From positions 16,988,001 through 17,052,000 of the forward strand of contig CM114275.1 in the NCBI GenBank assembly GCA_050084515.1: a stretch of DNA of 64,000 bases. Direction: 5' to 3'. Of this stretch, positions 55,462-64,000 are shown one piece after another. Both the position numbers and the translations under genes were made by a program. The stretch comes from Blasia pusilla (lineage: Eukaryota > Marchantiophyta > Marchantiopsida > Blasiales). A model generated the notes under the pieces. It had not been told where the DNA came from. It searched no databases and saw only the letters and a program-made list of their open reading frames with translations. The first letter of the stretch is position 1. Each line of letters starts with the position of its first letter.

Positions 55462-56948
55462 TGTCATACGTCTACTCGTCTTGAACGTCAATCTTTAGTG
55501 TTGCGGAAGCGTACATTCAATATAACACGTTCTCACTACCAATCTGCACTTAAACATAGTCGCATTAGTCTAGTCTATGTCAATCGACCTTCCAACCCAC
55601 CGAGTTCTCAGCTCGAAACCTCATCACGCTCACTTGTTGTGCGCCTACTCTCCTTAAACGTAAATCTTTAGTGTTGCGGAAGCGTGCGCTCAGTAGGACA
55701 CGCTCTCAATATCGATCACCCAAATACGCACTCACACTAGTCGAGTCTAGGTCAATCACCGTTCTAACTTTTTGAGTTCTCGACTCGGCCTCTCATCAAG
55801 CTCAATCTTCCTAGTTTTTTGGTTTATAACACATATGAGTTTCTCAAGACTTGGGACATACTTTCCGGTCGGTTGAGGAACCCCAAACAGCATTTGCACA
55901 CTTGGCAGTCCCAACTGATTAATGGACCTCCAATGAGTCCCTAACCAAAACTCACAAAAATGAGTTGCAGGTTGAAATCCAAGTGTGGCTTCCAAAATCC
56001 ACTCCCTTGCATCAGGTTTGGTTTTCGAGTCCTAACGCCAAACTCTTGTTCCATCCCATGCCTTTGAGCCACCGTTTGGCATCCAAAGTGGGGTTCAAGT
56101 CCCAAGAATCCTTGGAGACACTCCCCCTTACTAGTACTTGTGGGAATCATCACCCTCCCCCTAACTTTGGGGAAAGACGATCGGGCCCCTCATTTTGGCC
56201 CTCAACCAAACTCCTTATGTAGTCATTTTCGGCAAATATGTGAGTATTTGCTTGTGCATTTGCTAAGATATTTAGTGCGTTGGAACCGGCTTTGTATAAG
56301 ATTTCCAACGCCATCTTATTTATCCCAAATCCATCTCAAGACTTAAGGTTATTATCCAAAAAACAATCAAAACCCCAAATATTAGTCGCGTTCCAAATTT
56401 GCTGTTCTCACCCTCTTTGGCAACCAACCTTCCTAGACTCAACTCATTGGAAGTCTTGGTTCAATTTTGGTCTAGGTTTCATGGTTGCAACCATAAAAGC
56501 ATGAAACAAACCAACTCATTTTGTCTCTAGGACTCTTCCAAGAGACCTCTCCAAAATGCAACCATCCTAGCGTGAGCCGCTAAAGTTATGATGTTCCGCT
56601 TGACATATGTTTGGTAATCATTTGGTTATAAGGGTCACGACATCATCCTTCCCTAATTCCTAGCTTCCCAACACGTGCAAGTGCTAGTCATATTCCAAAC
56701 CCGGTTCCCACGTCTTTGGCAACCAACCTTCCTAGACTCAACTCCTCTCAAGTCTTGATTCAAGTTTGGTTCAGGTTTCCTAGTCTCAAGTATAAATGCA
56801 TGAAACACTCAACCTTGTTTGGGCATCATCTCTTGTGTCTCTTGCATTTCTTCCAAGAGACCACTTCAGCGCACAATCCATCCTAGCTTGAGCCCGCTAG
56901 AGTTCTAATGTTTTGCTTGGCGCTCGTTTGGTTATGAGGGTCATGACA
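55462..56948 (+). mobile_element. LTR family K, one partial and one full copy, nested in copia
   Basis: A partial copy, TGTCATACGTCTACTC (55462) to about 55634, is followed by a full copy, TGTTGTGCGCCTACTC (55635) to GGTCATGACA (56948). The full copy carries an internal duplication of about 260-300 bp (ctttggcaaccaaccttcctagactcaactc at about 56414 and 56716). Copia coding resumes at 56949, so the whole block is one insertion site. Confidence 0.65.
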
Positions 56949-57455
56949 TATGCGGTATGTGAAATTATCTCTTAAATTTGGGCTTCAATTTCAATATTTT
57001 ATGGGTTTATAACTATAGGGATTTATAGATGCTGATTGGGCAAAAAGCATATTTGATAGACATTCCACATTTGTTTATCATTTACCCTAGGAAGCGCACT
57101 TATAAGTTGGGCTTCAAAGAAGTAACCTATATTTGATTTACCTTCAATAGAGTGAGGAAGAGCAACCAATGCAACATATAAGACGGTGTGGCTTCATCGA
57201 TTACTTATTGAGATTAATATTAGTAATTTAGGATGTAGTGTAATATATGCAAAAAATATGAGTAGCATCAAACTTGCTAATAACCCTATGTTTAATACTT
57301 CAACAAAGCATGTTGAAGTATACTACCATTTTATGAGAGAGAAAGTGCTTGAAGTAGAAATTGATCTTGTGCATATAGATACAGATCAGCAAATTGTTGA
57401 TATCTTTACAAAGGCATTTTCTAGAGATAAGTTGGAGATGTTTAGAAACAATTAG
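56949..57455 (+). pseudogene. Ty1/copia RNase H, C-terminal end
   Basis: The segment reads RYVKLSLKFGLQFQYFMGL, DADWAKSIFDRHSTFVY, then an open 89-codon stretch (57186-57455) with VWLHRLLIEINISNLGCS-type sequence, STKHVEVYYHFMREKVLEVE and QQIVDIFTKAFSRDKLEMF. It is the end of the polyprotein: RNase H and the conserved ..H(V/F)..R......I....DIFTK tail. A polypurine tract (57473-57482) and LTR follow. Confidence 0.85.
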
Positions 57456-57485
57456 AGATATCGATGTGAGCTTGAGGGGGAGTAT

Positions 57486-57795
57486 TGAAGACTGAGTTAT
57501 AGTCAAGCTCATTGGACATCCGAATTGCTATATTTGTTACTCATACGGAGTAGGAAAACATAATTTTGGTTAGTTAGTTAAGCATGATAATCTTAACTAG
57601 GATTAGTTAATCATAGATAATTTGACTCGAGACTATGGTTAGGATTAGGGTTATGGGTGGTTCTACATATCCTATATAATTGGGAAGGGGATCAGTCTCC
57701 ATTCATTCTCTCATTGTAAAATTTCGTTGTCCATTATTATGTATGAGAGTAAAAGTCATATCCCATCAATTATGCTTCTTTACCAAATTTCTACA
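57486..57795 (+). mobile_element. Ty1/copia 3' LTR
   Basis: TGAAGACTGAG..TTTCTACA, 310 bp, alignable with the minus-strand LTR at 20945-21246. It follows the polypurine tract cttgagggggagta. TATA-like ctatataat lies at 57672-57680 and would drive element transcription. Confidence 0.85.
57672..57680 (+). promoter_or_regulatory. TATA-like box in copia LTR
   Basis: CTATATAAT about two thirds into the LTR, conserved at the same place in the LTR at 20945-21246 (CTATATAATTG on the minus strand). Confidence 0.6.
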
Positions 57796-58625
57796 ATAAT
57801 TAGTGGCATCCCCTTCTATAATCGGCAATACACGTTGTGCTCCTTAGTGTTGTTACGGCTCCGCAATCGAGATTGTGTAGTGCGGCCACGAGTAACACGA
57901 AGCGAATATCGATGACGCGTTGTGTCTACGAGCTTCACGCCACAATATTTGATCATCATCATGCGGCTAACAATCACTATGCACAAAAGACCATTTCTCA
58001 AAACTCGACCCCATCCCTTGATGACACCCTAGTAGCGACCAACGTCGATGGACGATCATCGAGTAGAGGACGTTGGTTGAACGGTAGTTATTCGGTGAAG
58101 ATCAATGGTAATTATTTTAATTAACATAGGGGTCACATGGCTCTATTTTAACCTTATTCAACAATCTATTTCTTTTGTTTTTTCCCATCCACTAACCCTT
58201 TAAAAAAAGATTAACTCACTAAAATTATCTCAAAATTGGCTTATAGTCCACTAAGCCCCAAAAATATTGGATAAACATCTAGCAAATAGTTTTTTTACTT
58301 GATTTCACCCTCAAACCACTTTTTTCTCTAGTCCCATGCACTAGAATAAAAGGATTTACTTAAAAACCCGACCAAAGGGAGTTACAAGATTTCAAATTTT
58401 CTACCTTTACACGTTAGCTGTGGTTGCCCTATGAGAATGACCACAACTTTGAGTTCTAATGTGGAAATTGCACAACATTTCTTTTATAACGTGCATGACT
58501 TTTCAATCTATAATGTCGTCAAATCAACTCCTTCATCTATCCTTCCTTTTGAAATTGGCGATAATTGTTGTGCAGCCTGTGATTTGCACTCTTATGCAAA
58601 ATTTGGTAGCATAGTTGTGTGAAGA
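57796..58625. other. No gene recognised
   Basis: Spacer after the copia LTR. The sequence right after the LTR (taattagtggcatcc) loosely resembles a tRNA-primer site but is not convincing. Frames at 57837-58124 and 58431-58622 have no recognisable motif. Confidence 0.4.
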
Positions 58626-58975
58626 CCAGGGACACTCACCTGGCTTTGAGGAGCCCTTAGGCCCTCGTTGGTGCTTGTTCTCTCTCCAAATTTGTTGTTA
58701 AGTCTCAATACTAAGTCCTATGGCCCTGTGGGGTCCCCGTGGATAATAAATCTATTCATTCATTCTCTTGAAGGGGTCTTGGGTTCAACTCTCCCCTTGG
58801 ACAGTGGGGGGCGGTCTCAACCCCAGGGCACTGGCGTCCTCTACCTAGGGCATGGATGGTCCATGTTCGAGAGAGAGAACGCCTTGTGTGCCTTTCATGT
58901 GTGTGCCTTGACTATGCTCCTAGGTTAAAAATCTGGATAAAATTCCAGGCCTTAAAAAAAAACAAAAAAAGCAAA
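58626..58975 (+). mobile_element. SINE-like candidate with A-rich 3' end
   Basis: About 350 bp with a B-box-like gggttcaactctcc (58788-58801), a possible A-box-like stretch near 58665 and an A-rich end (58953-58972). No second copy is visible in the window and no clear target duplication was found, so this is tentative. Confidence 0.25.
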
Positions 58976-59104
58976 AACCAAATCTCCTGAGTGAGAACCC
59001 CAAATCTAGATGTGAAGGTGCCATGTCGGATGTGATGTCAATTTCACATATGTGGAAGGGGTCCCATAAGCCAGATTGGCTTTCCGTGGACTAAAAATCT
59101 ACTC

Positions 59105-59436
59105 TACTCTACTCTCTCTCAGCCAAACCCACTCTCATAATGAGAGGCTTGGGTTACTCACAAGGCAAGAAGGAGGACCATAGTTCTGCCATCTCATGCC
59201 AAGAGGTTGAACAAAGAGAGAATGAGCTCCAAAACTCTTTCTCTTTGGGTATACCCTCTTCCCTCTCCCAAGCTCTCTCCATGATAATCTATGCTCGTAT
59301 GTCACCTCCTTGGTTCTTGATCTGCTATAGGAGATCGAGAGTCACTTCCAAAACTGGAAAGTCAAATACACTCATAATGACAACTTACTCGAAATAGTAG
59401 GTCTCTCTATATTACTCCAAATGAGTTGAAACAAAT
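59105..59436 (-). mobile_element. LTR-like repeat, family B, fragment
   Basis: The segment matches positions 8810-9120 in the same orientation (cccactctcataatgagaggcttggg to ccaaatgagttgaaac). Both ends are truncated. Confidence 0.6.
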
Positions 59437-60467
59437 TATCTCAGTTAGCCCGGGTCTACGCGGCGGACCTGGGTGCGGGCCGTGCATGTCCAAGAACATG
59501 TCTCGTCTTGTCCGTTTCCATGCAACCTTGCTATAAGCTCGTGGACCCAATCTAAAAGACATGACAACTTAGGCAAAAAATTTATAAATTTAAAAATCAA
59601 GTCTAGTTTAGAGGGAAAATTACACATTATTTAGGAAAAAATGAGGAATGATACTAGTAGAAGGGTGGAAAATTAATTATTCTTCAAAAGGATGAAAGTG
59701 ATTTTAATTTTCAAGCTTGGTTGGGAGGGAAGTTCAAACAATATTTTGAAAAAACTTTTTGATAAAAATGAGTAATTTCCTTTTCTTAATTGGGAGATCA
59801 TGAGGGTTGAAGAAATAAGTGGTAGATTATTTCTTATAAAACCACTTAAGGAGAAGATTTCTTTTTTAAAAGAAAATGAAGAGTTTCATTATTCTTATTT
59901 TCAATTCCATATATTTGATCAAGTGCACCAATTACCAGTGAGAGAATCTCAAATTCCAAATTTCAAAATAAATAAATAAATCACAATATATTTACTAAGT
60001 AAATCTTACCAAAAGATCCAAAGAATAATTTAAAATTGGAACAAAGGTCTTTTATTTTTAATTTTAAAAAACCTCCTTGCAAATCTCATTAATGGTATTT
60101 TGATAGATTTTGTTGTTTTTTCGGCCATAGTTTTCCAAAGGAATACTAGAATGGATGAATTCAGCCACTTTACTACATCAAGAGGATAACGTAGAGCAAT
60201 GGATTTGGAAATTGGGTTAGTGTTAACCAACATTAAAAAAATTGAGGGATTTTCGGGAATTTTGTATCTAGACACTCCTCCAATTGAGAGATAATCAAGG
60301 AGAGTTTGGGCTTGCCCTCATTTAATAAATGGGAATGTTACATGGCAACAAGGAAAGCCAATTGAAGATGATTGCCATTCTACATGCATAGTGAATTGGC
60401 TCATACAAATGTTATCATCGATAACCTTTTTGCATCAAGTAAGACACCAACGAATATCCGATCTTCA
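59437..60467. other. AT-rich spacer, no gene seen
   Basis: Long A/T-rich runs such as ttaaaaatcaag and aattttaaaaaacc; no coding or repeat signal. Confidence 0.5.
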
Positions 60468-61480
60468 TCTATATTATTTGGCAGCCCGTGCCTTGCACGG
60501 AAAAGAAAGGATTAATTTTGTTTACAATTTGTTTTTTCTTCCCATAGAGAGGGAAAGAGTTTCCTATTTCCTGGTTGCCACATGTCAAGCAAAGAGATGT
60601 TTGCAAATCAAGAAGGCACTCTCCAATAATAATATATGTATAATAATTGGTGATCCCATATGCATAATATGACAAGATAGCGAGATAATAAGACAAAATA
60701 GGCAATATGTTTGAATATTGCTGCTTGAGCCACATAAGATGGATAGAGAAACAAATAGGGATTTGAGTGGAATAGAAACAAAATATTAATCAAATATTAA
60801 TTTATTTAATATCATTATGTTTGATTATAGATATTAATAAAATGGAATAATTATGAAACATAAAAACTTTTATATTAATTCATATTTGATGGGAGGAGAA
60901 ATTTAATTTTAATGTAGAAGGAGAATATTTTTTTTGAATTTTATGGAAGGGTAAAATTATTTAGGGGATTGGGATATCATTTAAATTTAAATGGAGGATT
61001 GTAATAACTAAGAGGAGTGAAATGTTATTACTCTTCTAAGATTTTAGAAAATACAAATTAGATTTATAATTTAAATTTAATAATGTGATTTATTTTGAAA
61101 ATAACTGTATCAATTCACATATGATGTTTTCGGAAAGGAAAATGAATTTGAATGGAAAAGGAAAATAATTTCGTTAATTAAAATTAGCTAAGATTTTGGT
61201 TAGTGAATGTTATTTTGGTGGGTTGAGTGGAAGGGGAAGAATAGTTATTATTCAAACTTTTACGGAGGAGTGAAATTATTTACGGGAGATGGGTATTATT
61301 TAAAGGTGAAATTTTCTTACTCTTTTAAGATTTAAAAAAGTGAAAATTATATTTAAATCTTAAAATTAAGTATAATTTCAAAATTTAAACATAATTAAAA
61401 TAATAATATTGACACATGTTTTTTAAGGCTTCCTATCGAGGAAACTGTGTCACTCGTTCATCGCACGGGCAACATAGTAG
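60468..61480 (+). mobile_element. Non-autonomous Helitron-like candidate
   Basis: Starts TCTATATTATTTGGCAGCCC followed by cgtgccttgcacgg, and ends near tcgcacgggcaacatagtag. A TC + TATAT.TATT start with a CCGTGC..GCACGG word, and a GCACGGGC word near the 3' end, are typical of plant Helitron termini. The expected terminal CTRR is not clear (ATAG/GTAG seen). The interior is AT-rich without coding sequence. Confidence 0.4.
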
Positions 61481-62249
61481 TAGATTATAATGGGAACCCC
61501 ATATGCATAGGAAGACCAAAAAACAACACAATAGTACAAATTAGTAACACCATTATCTTTTGTTCAGCCTTTACCAACTCAAGTTAGTCATGTTAGTGAC
61601 ACAAATTTGGGGAGAGGTTTAATTACTAAAAAGAATTGGGTTTCATGTAAAAAAGAGAGGTATTTTAATTTATGCTATGTACTGGTTTCAATAAAAATAA
61701 TAATTTTGATCACATCACGTGACACTAGTTTGTTATATTCAAAAATGTGAATACCGTTTATAACCATGGGCACATATAATTAAACACACACTGGAACTTT
61801 CTAACACTTCCTTTGACTTCCTTTGAAAAGTCCAACTCACTAATCCCGATGACCACATTTTATAACTTTGTGTCCATTTTGTTTTTGAAGGCAGAAGAAC
61901 CTCCAAATTTGGAAACGTGTCGAGTCACCTCTTCATCGCCGCTCATAATAGTTAGAGAATTCAGAGCACTTATTGGTCCCATCGTGTCCCCCTGGGTTGC
62001 GGGTTCAAGTGACGGATGTCCCAAACCCTTCCCCCATCGGGATCGGAATGCTCTACACCCGGCAACATTTTCCTAGCAACGGTGACTCTCTTGGATGGTC
62101 CGAGACGCTCTCGGATATCCGAGAGCAATGTGGATGGTATGTGGATGGTAGTGTGGATGGTGTGGATGATACATGTTCGTTTTGAAATTCAAATCTCAAA
62201 GTCCAACTTATAAAGTCGTCGTAGTGAGGAGGAAATCCTGAGAGAGCTG
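61481..62249. other. No gene recognised
   Basis: Spacer with ggatggtgtggatgg-type short repeats at 62130-62170 and purine-rich gcggaggacgg words at its right end (62255-62300). No coding motif. Confidence 0.4.
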
Positions 62250-62789
62250 TTGCGGAGGACGGAGCTGCTGCGGAGGACGGTGCAGCTGCAGAGGACAGAG
62301 CTACAGCTGCTGATTTTGTCCGTGCAGATTTTCAATCGGCTGCACATCCTGCACATTGATCTCTGTGATGCGTTTGCCCTCCGTTGTAGAGATTTGCCAT
62401 GCCATCCGTTGCATAAATTTTCTTTCCGTTGCAAAGATTTCCCCTTCGTTTGCAGAGATTTTCCCTCCGTTTGCAGAGATTTTCCCTCCGTTTGCAAAGA
62501 TTTTCCCTCCGTTTGCAGAGATTTCCCCTCCGTTGCACAATTTTGCCCTTCGTTGCACAAATTTTCCCTCTGTTGCAGAAATTTGTGTCCGTTGGAAAGA
62601 TTTTCCCTCCGTTGCAAAAATTTTCCCTCGGCATTGATCGTCGCAGCCAGAGTGCTTTCAGTTCGTAGCGTATTAGTTTTTCTCCGAACCTTGGTGATGA
62701 ACGTGTTTATGAACACATTCATCTCCGGAGCGTATGAAGAGTTGATTGGATGGGTGAATCGCCTATCGATTTTCTCGTTTATTCTGTAG
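62250..62789 (+). other. Open frame over a 21-bp minisatellite, doubtful gene
   Basis: A 179-codon plus-strand frame contains heptapeptide repeats (FPSVCRD type). The overlapping minus-strand frame (62722-62189) is also open, with GKSLQTE repeats. Because the repeat unit is 21 bp, any frame lacking a stop in one unit stays open, so openness is not evidence of coding. No signal peptide or known domain. I list it because the frame extends well beyond the repeats on both sides. Confidence 0.2.
62400..62640. repeat. 21-bp minisatellite
   Basis: Units gtttgcagagattttccctcc at 62448, 62469, 62490 and 62511, exactly 21 bp apart, flanked by shorter or diverged units (ccgttgcaaagatttc, ccgttgcacaattttg) over about 240 bp. 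Confidence 0.9.
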
Positions 62790-64000
62790 GGTTATAAGAT
62801 GACACAGGCAGAGAATTAGGGGAGGTCTGCCTCACAGGCTTGTTTTACAAATCCGTAGAATTGCATTGCCAAAATGCCTTACTTTTCTTACAATTGGGCC
62901 AGATCACACTAGTGTCCAATTGATTGCGGTTCTTTCTTAAATAGACGGGGAGTCACTTTTTCATTGTCGCTTTACCTGTATAAGTGTATTCGGTGCCGCA
63001 TGTTACTCAGTCATGCGTTGTGATTCATCCTCTGGTGCTTGATTATGTATTTGGTGGGTCAGTTGGTCTCGTAGTTACCTTCTTCTCGAAATCTCTTTAT
63101 TTCCATTGATAAGTTCAGAATATATCGTGAAAGTGTATTAGATGGATTCTGATGTTGCATGTGACCATGTCATTCAGAGATTGTCCACCAATGGCCGATT
63201 TGGAAAGTTGTGGCTCTCGTAGAAGGCTTTCTGATGGGCTCCTCTGCCCCTTTTTTCCTTTGGGTTTCTTTTGTGTCGTAAGAATGAACTGAGAATCACT
63301 ATTGAGGTTCTTGCTACATTTGTGAAGATGTATTTATTCGCATGTCACAAAAAGGTTATCTGGTTTGTAGGGTGGAGTGTGGATTGTCTTGATATCCGTT
63401 GCCCTGTCAGTTGCCACCGGGATGTTTCCCATCTCCAACGTTGGCGTCTATTGGGTCTGAGGGGATTGAAGGTAACTTCAATGGCATCTTTTTTTGTGTA
63501 GAAAAAATCATCCATCCACTTTTTGTTGCACTCATCGATAGTAAGTAGGTGTCTTATGAATTATACCCTGGGATCATATGAACACTAAATGCTTATTTTT
63601 GTTAAGGTGTCATCCATGTAGTTCCCTAAACTGAGTGGATATTGCATTTGAGAACGTGGACATGGCTGGAATACCTTCTTTGTGTCCGTTAAGAAAATCA
63701 TGAAAAATATAATTTACTAAAAGAGAATCGATTGGGAATTTTTTGGATAGTCGACAACTCTTCTTTGTACAATAGTTTTGATTATGAAGCAAAGCAACAA
63801 GGAGGAGGAAAAGGTGCGGAATTGCAAAAATTAGTCACCTCTTGTTCAGAGAGAACAAAATCTCTAAGGTTCTCTATGGAAATACTTTCTTCATATGTGG
63901 AAGACATTTTTTTTCGTGAGAAGAAAATATTTTTGTATGAATTGGTTTGATACTTGTTAAATTATGATCTTCATGACTTCATATAAATGAATTAATTAAA
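62790..64000. other. No gene recognised
   Basis: Open frames at 63271-63501 and 63732-63950 are short and show no known motif. No repeat from elsewhere in the window was recognised here. Confidence 0.4.

Noticed and set aside
57796-57815. Primer-binding site after the copia LTR
   Set aside because: The sequence only loosely resembles the initiator-tRNA complement, and this LTR follows RNase H, so it is the 3' LTR.

Overview
The window looks like nuclear DNA from a land plant with a large, repeat-rich genome. The grounds are Ty1/copia and Ty3/gypsy-type proteins, receptor-like kinase and LRR fragments, GT..AG introns inside a transposase gene, and long AT-rich spacers. The LINE reverse transcriptase and the gypsy-like domains do not look like the commonest flowering-plant families, so a seed-free plant or gymnosperm seems more likely than an angiosperm. 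That is inference only. No complete, obviously functional host gene was found; nearly everything recognisable is a transposable element or a decayed gene piece.

Layout. 0-8 kb: two LTR fragments, a broken copia gag and reverse transcriptase in opposite orientations, unidentified reading frames, an 18-bp-arm hairpin and a protein-kinase relic. 8.1-19.6 kb: a Plavaka-like (CACTA-related) DNA transposon relic. Its probable zinc-finger exon (8.1-8.6 kb) is separated from the catalytic exons (15.7-18.6 kb) by about 7 kb holding a minus-strand gypsy-type element. That element has gag with zinc knuckles, an integrase tail and a PHD-like finger. A 96-bp tandem array follows the transposase. 19.8-22.5 kb: a second gypsy-type relic on the minus strand encodes an aspartic protease followed by a cytosine-C5 DNA methyltransferase-like domain. 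A copia element (RT, RNase H, 3' LTR) abuts it. 22.5-26 kb: an LTR fragment, TGACTC-rich sequence, a perfect 200-bp (CT)n tract and LRR gene fragments broken by an LTR.

26-47 kb is dominated by one LINE family: three long copies (26.3-29.9 minus, 31.4-36.3 plus, 40.8-46.5 minus) and several 3' scraps. The LINE has tandem 5' monomers of about 177 bp, a coiled-coil ORF1 of 268-276 aa, an ORF2 with AP-type endonuclease, reverse transcriptase and a C-terminal zinc finger, and a TTTACCA-repeat tail. Two copies each carry a solo LTR of about 1.2 kb with a 5-bp target duplication. Between them lie a 25-bp palindromic minisatellite and two unidentified coding relics.

47-64 kb: an unidentified gene relic, a second array sharing the palindromic core, and a TGACTCA-rich tandem array. 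Then comes one copia element (50.9-57.8 kb) split by a LINE (53.5-55.2 kb) and an LTR (55.5-56.9 kb). A SINE-like candidate, a Helitron-like candidate and a 21-bp minisatellite lie in otherwise empty AT-rich DNA.

The most unusual content is the gypsy-type lineage with chromatin-related domains: a DNA methyltransferase-like domain next to the protease in one relic, and a PHD-like finger after the integrase in the other. If both belong to one lineage, the element once carried its own DNA-methylation enzyme and a possible histone reader. Both copies are dead, with stops and frameshifts, so any activity would have to be sought in younger copies elsewhere in the genome.
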